48,172 nucleotides of DNA from Candidatus Gottesmanbacteria bacterium (GCA_016186795.1 JACPKY010000002.1:668771-716942); one strand, 5' to 3'; numbered from the stretch's first letter, positions 1 to 10,025 are shown. Translations and numbers: made by a program. The notes: generated by a model from the letters alone, not told the origin.

Positions 1-633
1 AACTTCAATTGCAAGTACCAGCCCAGGAGTAATTTTAGGAGTTTTCTCCCTCTCTCCTTTGACATATCCTGGCACTTCAGGTTCCTCGTGGAGATTTCTT
101 CCAACTCCATGTCCAATTAGTGATCGGACAACGCCATACCCGTGGCTTTCGACTTCTTCCTGAATAGCTTTTGAGATGTCATAAATAAAGTTTCCCTCTT
201 TTACTTTTGCTATTCCTTTTCGAAGGGCAACTTCTCCTATGGCGAGAAATGTATCTACTTCATCTTTGGGACGAGAGTTATCGTTTCGAACTCGAACCGA
301 CCAGGAACTATCTGTATGAAATCCTTTGTAATAGACACCGCAGTCAATACCAATAACATCTCTTTCCGTTAAGAGGTAGTCAGTGGGTATTCCATGCACC
401 ACAATATCATTCACACATGTGCAGATCGACCAGTGGTATCCCTTAACCTTCTTAAATGAAGGAATAGCTCCAGATTCCGTAATGAGTTTTTCGGCATGCA
501 TATCGAGAGTTCGAAGAGATATGCCAGGTTTCGACATTAAAAGAAGTTCGCTCATAACAGATTTGAGGATCGCTCCTCCTATTTTCATTATTCCAATCTC
601 TTTTTCTGACTTCAGCTCTACTGCTCCATCCAT
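1..633 (-). CDS. map: Methionine aminopeptidase type I (partial, C-terminus beyond window edge)
   Basis: Reverse-strand translation MDGAVELKSEKEIGIMKIGGAILKSVMSELL...GYHWSICTCVNDIVVHGIPTD...VIGIDCGVYYKGFHTDSSWSV...LIGHGVGRNLHEEPEVPGY is typical of type I MetAP; runs off position 1. Confidence 0.95.
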   Translation of the reverse strand, partial: MDGAVELKSEKEIGIMKIGGAILKSVMSELLLMSKPGISLRTLDMHAEKLITESGAIPSFKKVKGYHWSICTCVNDIVVHGIPTDYLLTERDVIGIDCGVYYKGFHTDSSWSVRVRNDNSRPKDEVDTFLAIGEVALRKGIAKVKEGNFIYDISKAIQEEVESHGYGVVRSLIGHGVGRNLHEEPEVPGYVKGEREKTPKITPGLVLAIEV

Positions 634-1181
634 GTTTGAACTATTCGATAGATATCGTTAAGATTACTCCTAAAACGAGCTTTATCGAAAACATTTTTTA
701 TAACAAAATCTGCATTCAATTTTATTGTCTCAAGTCCCAATTGACTCCACTCATAGGAATCTCGCTCACGTGCCTCCGTATACGAGTGTGAACGACTCTT
801 TCTTTCTTTTAAGCGCTTATACCGAATCTGTTCATCAGCCTCAAGATATAAAATGACAACGTGCGGAAGATGAGTTTTAAAAAAATCGGTCTCAAATTTA
901 CTTCTAACTCCGTCAACAATAACAATTCGATGGGTTTTTAAGAAATCTTTAATTATTGGAAGTACTCTCTTTGCATAAATTGCTAGACCGTACTGTTTCC
1001 GTAACATTATTCGTATCTTTGCTTCATGCTGCGGACTTTGAGATAGTCCGCGTTTTTTTAGTTCTTCTTGTGTCACCTTACCCATCTGAACCACGGGAAT
1101 ACCCTTTTCTAAGAAGAAGTCCGCCGCAAACGATTTTCCACTTCCAGGAAGACCAGCAAGAACCAAGATGCACGAGGTCAT
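618..1181 (-). CDS. P-loop nucleotide kinase-like protein, resembles archaeal UPF0200 family
   Basis: GLPGSGKSFAADFFLEKGIPVVQMGKVTQEELKKRGL, VDGVRS and LNADFVIKN motifs; lies between adk and map and overlaps both by a few nt. Confidence 0.75.
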   Translation of the reverse strand: MTSCILVLAGLPGSGKSFAADFFLEKGIPVVQMGKVTQEELKKRGLSQSPQHEAKIRIMLRKQYGLAIYAKRVLPIIKDFLKTHRIVIVDGVRSKFETDFFKTHLPHVVILYLEADEQIRYKRLKERKSRSHSYTEARERDSYEWSQLGLETIKLNADFVIKNVFDKARFRSNLNDIYRIVQTWMEQ

Positions 1182-1762
1182 TTGGAAAAACCCAAACTGG
1201 TAAGTATTTTTTGAAACACTTCCTCAACGGTACCTTTGGCATTAATTTGGGTAAGAAGCTTCTTTTCTTGAAAAAATTTCAATAGTGATGCCTCTTTTCC
1301 CCTGTACGCTTCTAACCTTTTTTTTACTCTTTCTCTCTCGTCATGATTAATCGTACTTCCGGCAAAAAGCTTTCTCTTTCTTTTTGATAATCGTAAAATA
1401 GCCTCTTTATCAGAAATGCTAAGATAAATAACCCGGTCAAGATTGTATCCAGATTTCTTTATTTCCTTGAAAAGAAACTCCGCCTGACTTCTATTTCTCG
1501 GAAACCCATCCAGGATAAACCCTTTTTTCGCTTGACCTGTATGTAACTTTCGCTCCCACAAAAGAAACATTTCGTTATCGGGAACATATTTACCTTCAGT
1601 GAGCGCTTCTTTACAGACACGACCGAGTGGTCCTGTATCATGAGTTGCTGCCTCCCGGACAAGATCTCCTGATGTATATACAGGCACTGACAGTTTTTGG
1701 GAAAGTAGTTTTGCCTGTGTTCCCTTTCCTGATCCTTCTGGTCCGTAAATAACTATATGCAC
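1178..1762 (-). CDS. adk: Adenylate kinase
   Basis: GPEGSGKGTQAKLL, TSGDLVR, GFILDGFPRN motifs; secY-adk-map context. Confidence 0.9.
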   Translation of the reverse strand: MHIVIYGPEGSGKGTQAKLLSQKLSVPVYTSGDLVREAATHDTGPLGRVCKEALTEGKYVPDNEMFLLWERKLHTGQAKKGFILDGFPRNRSQAEFLFKEIKKSGYNLDRVIYLSISDKEAILRLSKRKRKLFAGSTINHDERERVKKRLEAYRGKEASLLKFFQEKKLLTQINAKGTVEEVFQKILTSLGFSK

Positions 1763-1788
1763 AAATTTTTCTATACCGGTTAAGGAAA

Positions 1789-3078
1789 TTACCTTTGCAA
1801 GAAACCTTCGTAATTTCTCATGACAAGCTGAGCTTCAAGTTGTTTTACTGTTTCCAAAACAACAGAAACAATAATCAAAATGCTTGTTCCTCCAATTGTG
1901 AGTGTCGCAATTCCCGTAAACCCGCGAATAATTGATGGAAGAATGGCAATTGTACCCAAAAATATAGCTCCCGCAAGAGTGATTCGAGTCAAAATATAAT
2001 TTAGGTATTGAGAGGTTGGCGAACCAGGCCGAATTCCTGGAATAAACCCTCCGTATTTTTGAATATCGGCAGCAATTTTCTGAGGGTTAAATGTCACTGC
2101 TGTATAAAAATAGGTAAATCCGATAACGAGCAAAAAGTATGTTATATCGTACGCAAGACCACCTGTTGCAAAGGTAGTTACAACATTTTGGGCAAAATCC
2201 TGCAAAAGTTTATTCGGTAGATAGACTGCAAAACGACCAAACAGAGAGGGAAGAAGAACAATCGAAACTGCAAAAATAATTGGAATAACTCCAGCTTGAT
2301 TGAGGCGAAGTGGAATGTACGTTGACGTTCCGCCAACGGTTTTATTCCCCCTTATACGTTTCGCATAATGCACTGGTACTTGTCGCACAGCCTCGTTCAC
2401 AAACACAATACCCGCAACAACGAGAAACCCCATAAGGAGAAAGATTCCCGTGTTTATCAGAAGTTCTTGATTAATAACAGTTACTGTTTGCCAGGCAACA
2501 ACAGGCAATCTCCCAACTATCCCTCCAAAAATGAGAAGAGAAATACCATTTCCGATACCAAACTCAGATATGAGTTCTCCAAACCACATAAGGAGTATCG
2601 TTCCAGCCGTCATCGTAACCATCATTGAAAGAAGTACGATAGGCGATTGGATATTGATAATATCTTGGCTCTTCAAAAGTGCATACATTCCGAGTGATTG
2701 AATAAGTGCAAGGGGAATTGTCAGAAATCGCGTGTACTGGTTAATTTTTTCCCGTCCATACTCACCTTCTTTTGAAAGTTCTTCAAGTTTTGGAAAAACC
2801 ATCGTTAAGAGCTGTAAAATGATTGAAGCATTTATGTACGGATTAAGCCCAATTGCCATGACAGAAAAATTTGCAAGAGTTCCGCCTGAAAAAATATCCA
2901 GAAGTCCTAAAAATTCACTTTGGGAAAATAAAGTCTGCAGTTTTTCTACATTCACTCCCGGAATGGGCACGTGGGCAAAAATTCTGAAGACCAAAAAAAT
3001 AAATGCGGTGAAGAGAAGTTTTTTGCGAAGATCTGCAGTTTTTAAAGCCTGAATGAATGGATGAATAAATTTGTTCAT
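1789..3078 (-). CDS. secY: Preprotein translocase subunit SecY
   Basis: 429 aa polytopic protein with [32 protein letters not shown] motifs; follows rplO. Confidence 0.97.
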   Translation of the reverse strand: MNKFIHPFIQALKTADLRKKLLFTAFIFLVFRIFAHVPIPGVNVEKLQTLFSQSEFLGLLDIFSGGTLANFSVMAIGLNPYINASIILQLLTMVFPKLEELSKEGEYGREKINQYTRFLTIPLALIQSLGMYALLKSQDIINIQSPIVLLSMMVTMTAGTILLMWFGELISEFGIGNGISLLIFGGIVGRLPVVAWQTVTVINQELLINTGIFLLMGFLVVAGIVFVNEAVRQVPVHYAKRIRGNKTVGGTSTYIPLRLNQAGVIPIIFAVSIVLLPSLFGRFAVYLPNKLLQDFAQNVVTTFATGGLAYDITYFLLVIGFTYFYTAVTFNPQKIAADIQKYGGFIPGIRPGSPTSQYLNYILTRITLAGAIFLGTIAILPSIIRGFTGIATLTIGGTSILIIVSVVLETVKQLEAQLVMRNYEGFLQR

Positions 3079-3527
3079 GCAACCTTGTATGTAACTTTGC
3101 CACCGGCTTTCTCAATCTTTTTTCGTGCTGAATTTGAACAAGGTAATTCTACAGTAAATGCTTTTTGTATCGTTCCATCTCCAAGAATTTTAATCCCATA
3201 AACCTCGGCATCTTTTTTCTTCACTATTCCATGTTTTACCAGACTTTCCATATTAATAGTTGATTTCTCTGGTAGGATATGCAGATATTTTATATTGACA
3301 ATAATAGGGTCATGAGAGATTGATTTGTTGCGGAGTTTTCCTCGTATAAGAGGTAACCTTCTTACGAGCGAAAGAGATCCCCCGGTAAATACAGACCGAA
3401 TTTTTCCTCTTGCCTTCTGACCTTTTGTCCCTCGGCCAGCAGTTTTCCCTCGACCACTCCCATGACCTTGACCCAATCTCTTTTTCTTTCTCTCTGTTAT
3501 TTTTGGTAATGAATGGAGTGTTGTCAT
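3075..3527 (-). CDS. rplO: Ribosomal protein uL15
   Basis: [26 protein letters not shown] motif. Confidence 0.97.
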   Translation of the reverse strand: MTTLHSLPKITERKKKRLGQGHGSGRGKTAGRGTKGQKARGKIRSVFTGGSLSLVRRLPLIRGKLRNKSISHDPIIVNIKYLHILPEKSTINMESLVKHGIVKKKDAEVYGIKILGDGTIQKAFTVELPCSNSARKKIEKAGGKVTYKVA

Positions 3528-3531
3528 ATCT

Positions 3532-4005
3532 TTATGTACGAGACTTCAATTTTTGTAACGCCGCAAATGTTGCATATACATTTGATGCTTTATTGTCAGT
3601 ACCGAGAATTTTTGAAACGATATCACGAACCCCTGCAGCCTCAACCACTGCCCGCACTGCGCCTCCTGCACGAATACCAGTTCCAGCTGGAGCTGGTTTC
3701 AATAGAATTTTTGCAGCTCCCATTTTAATACGTATTTCGTGTGGAATAGTTGTCTTAACCATTGGAACGGTAATGAGATGCTTCTTTGCATAGGCTGCAC
3801 CCTTCCTTACAGCTGATGAGACATCACCCGCTTTCCCCAAACCTACTCCTACTCTTCCCTTCTTATCACCTACAATAATAAGAACAGAAAAACCAATTTT
3901 ATTCCCTCCTGTGGTTTTTTTTGAGACACGATTCACTTGAATTACTTTTTCCTCAAACTCACCCGGCTGAGAATTTTGAGTGCTCCTCATATGGAAATAT
4001 TTCAA
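3532..4005 (-). CDS. rpsE: Ribosomal protein uS5
   Basis: EEKVIQVNRVSKKTTGGNKIGFSVLIIVGDKKGRVGVGLGKA motif. Confidence 0.97.
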   Translation of the reverse strand: MKYFHMRSTQNSQPGEFEEKVIQVNRVSKKTTGGNKIGFSVLIIVGDKKGRVGVGLGKAGDVSSAVRKGAAYAKKHLITVPMVKTTIPHEIRIKMGAAKILLKPAPAGTGIRAGGAVRAVVEAAGVRDIVSKILGTDNKASNVYATFAALQKLKSRT

Positions 4006-4361
4006 AATTGTAATCCTCCTTTTCTCGCCCCCTCGGCTATGGCTTTCACTCGACCATGGTATTTATTCCCACCACGATCAAAGATGACAGATGAAATTTT
4101 CTTCACTTTCGCTTTCTGTGCAAGCAATTCTCCTATCTTCTCTGCCATTTGCGTTTTAGTGAGTTTTGGACTATTTTTGACTGTAATTTCTTTCCAACTC
4201 ACTGAAAGAAGTGTTTTTCGTAAACTATCATCGATCAACTGTGCATAGATACCCTTACCTGACCGAAATACTGATAATCGCGGTCGATTTTTCCTCCCTA
4301 CAATTTTTGCTCGAATACGCATTTTTCTTCTTTCAATATTTTTTGTATATCGTTTCATCAT
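4002..4361 (-). CDS. rplR: Ribosomal protein uL18
   Basis: RPRLSVFRSGKGIYAQLIDD...VIFDRGGNKYHGRVKAIAEGARKGGLQF. Confidence 0.96.
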   Translation of the reverse strand: MMKRYTKNIERRKMRIRAKIVGRKNRPRLSVFRSGKGIYAQLIDDSLRKTLLSVSWKEITVKNSPKLTKTQMAEKIGELLAQKAKVKKISSVIFDRGGNKYHGRVKAIAEGARKGGLQF

Positions 4362-4363
4362 AA

Positions 4364-4918
4364 TTATTTCGCGCCAGTTGCACCAACTGCTTTGGCAGCT
4401 TTCCCTAACTTCTTTCGAATATATTCTCCTTTGTATCGAATTCCTTTCCCTTTGTACGGTTCAGGTTTTTTAATTCGGTGAATCGTTGCGGCAACCTCTC
4501 CTACAAGATATTTATCTACTCCAGAAACAGTAATGATATTTTCAGAAACACCAAAAGAAATTCCTTCAGGTGCTTGTATTTTTACTGGATGAGAAAATCC
4601 GAGATGTAGAATAAGCTCCTGTCCACTTGTCTGCGCTCTATAGCCAACTCCTACCAGCTCTAATGATTTTGTCCAAGGAGTTGTAACTCCGGTGATAGCA
4701 TTTGCTAAAATGCTTCGGAAAAGACCATACGTACTTTTTTCTCCTTTTGAACTTTTCATTTCTACGAAAACGTCTTTATCATTGACTTTTAGTAAAATAT
4801 CTTGAGGTTGTCGAAGCACTACCTTTCCCTTTGGTCCAGAAATCAGCACATCCCTTCCTTCAATTGAAAAGGTAACAGTAGAATCACGTTGTATCGGTTT
4901 CATTCCAATTCTTGACAT
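4364..4918 (-). CDS. rplF: Ribosomal protein uL6
   Basis: Start placed at MSRIGMKPIQ inside the longer listed ORF; RIKKPEPYKGKGIRYKGEYIRKKLGKA motif. Confidence 0.95.
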   Translation of the reverse strand: MSRIGMKPIQRDSTVTFSIEGRDVLISGPKGKVVLRQPQDILLKVNDKDVFVEMKSSKGEKSTYGLFRSILANAITGVTTPWTKSLELVGVGYRAQTSGQELILHLGFSHPVKIQAPEGISFGVSENIITVSGVDKYLVGEVAATIHRIKKPEPYKGKGIRYKGEYIRKKLGKAAKAVGATGAK

Positions 4919-4925
4919 ATGTTTA

Positions 4926-5318
4926 TTACCACAATTTGCAAAGCAATTCGCCTCCAAGACTCTTTTTGCGAGCATCTTCTCCAGTGAAAATTCCTTGGGG
5001 CGTCGATATAAGGACCATTCCTAACCCACCGAGAACCCTTGGTATTCCCGTTTTTTTCACATAAACACGCCTTCCAGGTTTACTTACGCGGGAAACATTC
5101 GTCATTTTTGGTTCACCATTCTCATACAATAACTCCACAGCTAGCATTTTTGATGTTTCCTTTTTCTCTGATTTAAAACTCCCAATAAAACCTTTTTTAC
5201 CAAGGATAGTTGCCATTTCATAATTAATTTTGCTATATGGCACAAGAACAGACTTTTTATGTGCCATGTATCCATTTTTTATTCGGATAAGAAAATCAGA
5301 AATTGTATCTGTAGTCAT
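4926..5318 (-). CDS. rpsH: Ribosomal protein uS8
   Basis: DTISDFLIRIKNGYMAHKKSVLVPYSKI; operon position. Confidence 0.96.
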   Translation of the reverse strand: MTTDTISDFLIRIKNGYMAHKKSVLVPYSKINYEMATILGKKGFIGSFKSEKKETSKMLAVELLYENGEPKMTNVSRVSKPGRRVYVKKTGIPRVLGGLGMVLISTPQGIFTGEDARKKSLGGELLCKLW

Positions 5319-5322
5319 AGAA

Positions 5323-5508
5323 TTACCAACTTGCTTTTACAACTCCCGGAAGGTGTCCCTTATGTGCCAACTCACGGAAACAAAGCCGGCAGAGAGAAAA
5401 CTTTCGAATAAATCCTCGACTTCTTCCACAGAGCTGACATCGGTTCTTGAACCGAACTTGATATTTTTGCTTCTTTTTAAATTTAACGATATCTGATACT
5501 TTGGCCAT
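5323..5508 (-). CDS. rpsN: Ribosomal protein uS14, zinc-binding short form
   Basis: 61 aa [61 protein letters not shown]; CxxC...CxxC; start moved inside longer ORF. Confidence 0.96.
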   Translation of the reverse strand: MAKVSDIVKFKKKQKYQVRFKNRCQLCGRSRGFIRKFSLCRLCFRELAHKGHLPGVVKASW

Positions 5509-5542
5509 ATATTTTCTCTCAAGAGATCTGCATATTATACAG

Positions 5543-6085
5543 CTAAATCTTCCGAAATGGCATACCAAACGCTTGTAACAGTGTATATGTCTCTTTTTTA
5601 TCTTTGCCGGTTGTTACGAATGTTATCTCCAAACCCCGAATCTTATCTATCTCACTGTAGTCAATCTCAGGAAATACAATTTGTTCCGATAAACCCAATG
5701 TGAAACTTCCTCTCCCATCAAATCCATTATCTGGTACTCCCCGAAAATCGCGAATTCGTGGAAGAACCATTCGAATAAGTTTTTCAAAAAAGTCATACAT
5801 CCGTTTTCCACGAAGTGTCACTTTGACTCCAATCGCATCACCGCGGCGAAGCTTAAATGCTGAAATATCCTTCCGTGCTCGTGTTATCATTGGTTTCTGA
5901 CCAGTTATTTGACTGAGTTGTTTCCCTACCTCATCAAGTACCTTCTTATTTTCCAAAGCTTCTCCAAGCCCGATGTTCACTACTATTTTTAATAGTTTTG
6001 GAATAGCCATGGAATTTGTTATTCCTAATTCTTTTCCAAGCTTTCCGGAAACTGTCTTCTGGTATGTCTCGTGTAAAGTTCCCAT
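5543..6085 (-). CDS. rplE: Ribosomal protein uL5
   Basis: [15 protein letters not shown]...[32 protein letters not shown]. Confidence 0.97.
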   Translation of the reverse strand: MGTLHETYQKTVSGKLGKELGITNSMAIPKLLKIVVNIGLGEALENKKVLDEVGKQLSQITGQKPMITRARKDISAFKLRRGDAIGVKVTLRGKRMYDFFEKLIRMVLPRIRDFRGVPDNGFDGRGSFTLGLSEQIVFPEIDYSEIDKIRGLEITFVTTGKDKKETYTLLQAFGMPFRKI

Positions 6086-6089
6086 ACTG

Positions 6090-6395
6090 TTATATCAATG
6101 CATCACACTTTCTGCAGTAACGCTTTTTCGTACTTCCGTCAAGTTTCATCCCAATTCTTGTCGGTTTATCACATTTCGGACAAATGACTGCGATATTAGC
6201 AACAGAGATAGGTCGGCTTATATCAATAATACCGCCTTTATGAGTACCTTCTTTTTTCTTTATATGACGTTTGTATATATTGAGTCCAGGCAAAAGTACC
6301 GTGCTGGACTTAAGGAAAATTTTTTCAATTTTTCCTTTCTTCCCTTTATCTTTACCTGCAGTTATTACTACTGAATCACCTTTTTTAAATTTCAT
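6090..6395 (-). CDS. rplX: Ribosomal protein uL24
   Basis: KKGDSVVITAGKDKGKKGKIEKI; C-terminal CPKC...CRKC. Confidence 0.96.
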   Translation of the reverse strand: MKFKKGDSVVITAGKDKGKKGKIEKIFLKSSTVLLPGLNIYKRHIKKKEGTHKGGIIDISRPISVANIAVICPKCDKPTRIGMKLDGSTKKRYCRKCDALI

Positions 6396-6401
6396 AACAC
6401 G

Positions 6402-6776
6402 TTAAATTACTTCTTCAGCCATTGAAGCTATTTTGGAAAATCCACGATCTTTCAATTCTCGTGCAATAGGACCAAAGATTCTCGTTCCCCTTGGATTTTT
6501 GTCTGCCAGTGTATCGATAATAACAACTGCATTATCATCAAAGCGGATATATGACCCATCATTCCTCCGTTTTTCTTTCCTGGTACGTACAATCACCGCT
6601 TTTACTTTCTCATGCGCCTTTACCATTCCGTTGGCATCTGCCTTTTTCACAACACAATTTACAATATCGCCAAGGTATGCGATTTTCTTATTTCCCTTTC
6701 CCATGACTTGGATGATTGAGAGTTTTTGAGCACCGGAATTATCAGCCACATTAACGTACGATCGAAGCTGTATCAT
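6402..6776 (-). CDS. rplN: Ribosomal protein uL14
   Basis: [26 protein letters not shown]...[28 protein letters not shown]. Confidence 0.97.
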   Translation of the reverse strand: MIQLRSYVNVADNSGAQKLSIIQVMGKGNKKIAYLGDIVNCVVKKADANGMVKAHEKVKAVIVRTRKEKRRNDGSYIRFDDNAVVIIDTLADKNPRGTRIFGPIARELKDRGFSKIASMAEEVI

Positions 6777-7009
6777 GATGTAGATTTTTTTTCAATTACT
6801 TTATAATGCTTTTCCTTTGATAGAGGACGAATCTCGGCAATTTGCACTGTATCACCAACTTTGAACGAACTACCAGGATAGTCTACCTTATACCGCTTTG
6901 TTCTTTTTACAAACTTTTTGTACAAAGGGTGAAGCCGCTGTTGTGCTACTTCAACTACAACAGTATTCTTCATCTTCGTTGATACTACCTTTCCGGTACG
7001 TGTCTTCAT
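6773..7009 (-). CDS. rpsQ: Ribosomal protein uS17
   Basis: [40 protein letters not shown]. Confidence 0.95.
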   Translation of the reverse strand: MKTRTGKVVSTKMKNTVVVEVAQQRLHPLYKKFVKRTKRYKVDYPGSSFKVGDTVQIAEIRPLSKEKHYKVIEKKSTS

Positions 7010-7212
7010 ACGCGTTCAAGCTCCTTCTCTTTCATAATAGTAATGATCCGTGCGACTTCATTTCGCTTTTTCCCAAGAAGCGACACATTTTTCATTTTCC
7101 CTGATTTCTGCGATATGCTAATCATGGTTATATCAGTTTCATATTCCTTCAAAAGATTTCTCAACTCTTCAACGGTTTTATCACGAAATTCATTTTTCAC
7201 TTTCGGTTTCAT
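7006..7212 (-). CDS. rpmC: Ribosomal protein uL29
   Basis: KTVEELRNLLKEYETDI...NEVARIITIMKEKE; operon position. Confidence 0.9.
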   Translation of the reverse strand: MKPKVKNEFRDKTVEELRNLLKEYETDITMISISQKSGKMKNVSLLGKKRNEVARIITIMKEKELERV

Positions 7213-7622
7213 ACATTTCCTCTCTTTATATACTTTGTTTTCAGCGGAAGTTTTCTTCCTGATGCTTCTAATGCTTCACGCGCCATCCCCTCAGGAATTC
7301 CCCCCATCTCAAAAATAACTCTTCCTGGTCTTATAACAGCGACATATTCTACGACGTCGCCTTTCCCGCCACCCATCCGCACCTCCGGCGGTTTATCTGA
7401 AATAGGCTTATCAGGAAAAATACGAATCCATACTCTACCACCTTTTTGGGTATACCGAGTCAAGACTTTCCTTCCTGATTCAATTTGCCGAGAAGAGATC
7501 CACCCTCGTCCAATTGCTTTCAGCGCATACTCTCCAAAGCTAATCTCCGTACCTCGTGTTGAGTTACCCTTCATGATTCCTCGAAATTGTTTTCTATATT
7601 TTGCGCGTTTTGGTACTAACAT
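7209..7622 (-). CDS. rplP: Ribosomal protein uL16
   Basis: Start at MLVPKRAKYRKQFRG; RMGGGKGDVVEYVAVIRPGRVIFEMGG. Confidence 0.96.
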   Translation of the reverse strand: MLVPKRAKYRKQFRGIMKGNSTRGTEISFGEYALKAIGRGWISSRQIESGRKVLTRYTQKGGRVWIRIFPDKPISDKPPEVRMGGGKGDVVEYVAVIRPGRVIFEMGGIPEGMAREALEASGRKLPLKTKYIKRGNV

Positions 7623-7624
7623 AG

Positions 7625-8281
7625 TTATGTACAAATCCAAACTTTTACACCAATATAGCCTGACTTTGTCAGAGACGGCACATGCTCAAAATCAACACGT
7701 TCTCGAATTGTAGAAAGAGGAATACTCCCAACTTTATACGTCTCGCGTCTTGAAATTTCAGCTCCTCCTATTCTTCCTGAAAGGATAACTTTTACTCCCT
7801 TCGCACCTGAACCCATAACTTTCTCCAATGCGTATGAAACCGCTCGTTTATGTGGGAGTCTCTTTGCGAGCTGCTCGGCAATTTGAGATGCTACGAAATA
7901 AGCACTTAAATATGGTTCTTTCACTTGTTCAACACGAACTTCTAATTTTGTTGAGTTCTTCTCTTTCGGCGTAAGATTATTTTTTCGTATTTTTGCTATT
8001 AACTTCTGGATAAATGTTTTAATTTCTTCCATACCTTGTCCACCTCGTCCGATAACCATTCCTGGCCGAACAACGTGAAGAATAATATTTATTTTATTGA
8101 TCGATCTTTCTATTTCAATCTTTGTAATACCTGCCGGTCGAAGTTTTGCAAAGAGTGTTTTTCGAATGACTGCATCTTCCACAACAAAAAATTTATACTG
8201 CTGGTTATTTGCAAACCACCGAGATTCCCATGTATAGAGTGGACCGAGGCGAAAACCTTTTGGATTAATTTTTTGACCCAT
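7625..8281 (-). CDS. rpsC: Ribosomal protein uS3
   Basis: MGQKINPKGFRLG; KH motif VIGRGGQGMEEI; LSGRIGGAEISRRE. Confidence 0.97.
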   Translation of the reverse strand: MGQKINPKGFRLGPLYTWESRWFANNQQYKFFVVEDAVIRKTLFAKLRPAGITKIEIERSINKINIILHVVRPGMVIGRGGQGMEEIKTFIQKLIAKIRKNNLTPKEKNSTKLEVRVEQVKEPYLSAYFVASQIAEQLAKRLPHKRAVSYALEKVMGSGAKGVKVILSGRIGGAEISRRETYKVGSIPLSTIRERVDFEHVPSLTKSGYIGVKVWICT

Positions 8282-8284
8282 TCG

Positions 8285-8665
8285 TTACTCCTTTATCTCC
8301 TTCTCTTTTTTATGAGATTTATCGTCTTGTCTCACACTCAAGATTATCCGCACATGTGTTGTTCGACGCTTTATCTGATGAGCCATTCCTCTTGATACAG
8401 CTCGCCAACGCTTGAGATGTGGCCCTTTCAATATCTGGATTGATTTAATTTGGAGTCGTGACGGCTCAAGTTTATGCGTATTGACCGCGTTGTCATAGGC
8501 AGACTTAACACTTTTTGCAAGAAGCTTTCCCATTTTTCCCTCCATTGCCTGCAACCTCTCAATTGCAGTCATTGGACTAAGACCTATCGATATATGTCCA
8601 AACTCCTTCATTTTTTTGGGTGATACATGTAAATATTTGGAAACAGCGGTAACTTCCATATGCAT
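8285..8665 (-). CDS. rplV: Ribosomal protein uL22
   Basis: YLHVSPKKMKEF...KSIQILKGPHLKRWRAVSRGMAHQIKRRTTHVRIIL. Confidence 0.95.
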   Translation of the reverse strand: MHMEVTAVSKYLHVSPKKMKEFGHISIGLSPMTAIERLQAMEGKMGKLLAKSVKSAYDNAVNTHKLEPSRLQIKSIQILKGPHLKRWRAVSRGMAHQIKRRTTHVRIILSVRQDDKSHKKEKEIKE

Positions 8666-8949
8666 TATGTTTTCTCCAGTATTCGCTTTGTAACCTGCCC
8701 GTGTCCTCGAAATGTTCGTGTGAGAGCAAATTCTCCAAGCCGATGACCAACCATTGCTTCGGAAATAAAAACTTCTATAAATTTCCTTCCGTTATATACA
8801 CCTATCTTATGACCAACAAACTCTGGCGGGATTTGGCAGGCGCGTGCCCATGTTTTAATCACGTCGCTCTGTTTTGTTTCTTTCTGTTTTAAAACTTTCT
8901 TTAACAATTTTTGGTCTATGTATGGACCTTTTTTTAAACTTCTACTCAT
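8665..8949 (-). CDS. rpsS: Ribosomal protein uS19
   Basis: [19 protein letters not shown]...[51 protein letters not shown]. Confidence 0.97.
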   Translation of the reverse strand: MSRSLKKGPYIDQKLLKKVLKQKETKQSDVIKTWARACQIPPEFVGHKIGVYNGRKFIEVFISEAMVGHRLGEFALTRTFRGHGQVTKRILEKT

Positions 8950-8952
8950 ACG

Positions 8953-9732
8953 TTACCCCTTCCCTCTTTTCCTTTTTTGTAAAATCATCACATTACTATA
9001 TTTCCCACGTTTTCTCGTAATAAGTCCTCGAGCTGGTTTTCCCCAGGGTGTTTTCGATTGTTTCATACCCTCTCCACTTCGGCCTTCTCCTCCACCATGA
9101 GGATGAGATCCAGGGTGTTGTGCAGTACCTCGAACCTTTGGCCGAATACCGAAATGTCTCGAACGACCTGCTTTTCCCAGAGGCTCTGATTTCCATTCAA
9201 TATTTGCTAACTGTCCAACAGTTGCGAAACACTCTTTGTGAAATTTTCTTACTTCCCCAGATGGTAGCTTCACGTGGGCAAATTTACCTTCTTTTGCAAG
9301 AATTGTTGCGAGTGTTCCTGCTCCGCGGACAACCTGTCCTCCTTTTCCCGCGTGTATCTCAATGTTATGAATTGGCATTCCAATTGGAATATTAGATAAT
9401 GGAAGACTGTTTCCAGGCTTTGCCTCAACATCATACCCTGCAAAAATATCTTCACCAAGTTGAACCTGAGATGGACGGAGGATATATCGTTTTTCTCCAT
9501 CTTTATATTGGACAAGAGCTACCTCAACATTTCTGTTTGGATCATACTCAAAGGCAACGACTTTTCCGGTAACATTCAATTTATTTCGCTTAAAATCAAT
9601 CTCTCTGTAAAATCGCTTTTCTCGACCACCGATATGACGGGCGGTTATGTGCCCAAGATTATTTCTACCGGATGTTTTTTTTAGTATCCGAAGAAGCGGC
9701 TTTTCTGGTTTCGTATTGCTGATTACTCTCAT
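8953..9732 (-). CDS. rplB: Ribosomal protein uL2
   Basis: SGRNNLGHITARHIGGREKRFYREIDF...SHPHGGGEGRSGEG...TPWGKPARG. Confidence 0.97.
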   Translation of the reverse strand: MRVISNTKPEKPLLRILKKTSGRNNLGHITARHIGGREKRFYREIDFKRNKLNVTGKVVAFEYDPNRNVEVALVQYKDGEKRYILRPSQVQLGEDIFAGYDVEAKPGNSLPLSNIPIGMPIHNIEIHAGKGGQVVRGAGTLATILAKEGKFAHVKLPSGEVRKFHKECFATVGQLANIEWKSEPLGKAGRSRHFGIRPKVRGTAQHPGSHPHGGGEGRSGEGMKQSKTPWGKPARGLITRKRGKYSNVMILQKRKRGKG

Positions 9733-10025
9733 TTTGTTTCTCCTACCTCAAATGCATCAATTTTTTCTCCTTGTTTTAATCGCATATATGCCTTCTTTAT
9801 GTCTGGAAGCTTGACCTTCATACGCTTCTTCCCTGCAACTTTCACTTTCCCTTTTTTTATCAGTGTCTTGACACCCATCACATGCACGTTGTAAATACGC
9901 TCTATACTTTCTGCGATCTGCTTTTTGGAAGCGTCTTTTGCCACTTCGAATGTAAACACGCCACGACGCGCATCAGAAAGTGTTTTTTCAGTAATCATAG
10001 GCTTTTTCACAACAACTCTTTTCAT
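9729..10025 (-). CDS. rplW: Ribosomal protein uL23
   Basis: KPMITEKTLSDARRGVFTFEVAKDASKKQIAESIERIYNVHVMGVKTL. Confidence 0.95.
   Translation of the reverse strand: MKRVVVKKPMITEKTLSDARRGVFTFEVAKDASKKQIAESIERIYNVHVMGVKTLIKKGKVKVAGKKRMKVKLPDIKKAYMRLKQGEKIDAFEVGETK

Noticed and set aside
383-661. Plus-strand ORF antisense to map (92 aa), and many similar antisense ORFs across the ribosomal run
   Set aside because: They lie opposite strongly conserved genes, have no recognisable motifs and are expected by chance opposite coding sequence
4364-4975. 203 aa rplF ORF with N-terminal extension overlapping rpsH
   Set aside because: Conserved L6 start MSRIGMKPI begins at 4918; the extension is read from the rpsH 3' end
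5323-5568. 81 aa version of rpsN
   Set aside because: Conserved S14 begins at [10 protein letters not shown] (5508); the extra N-terminus overlaps rplE
9048-9395. 115 aa plus-strand ORF opposite rplB
   Set aside because: Antisense to a highly conserved ribosomal gene; composition looks like shadow coding
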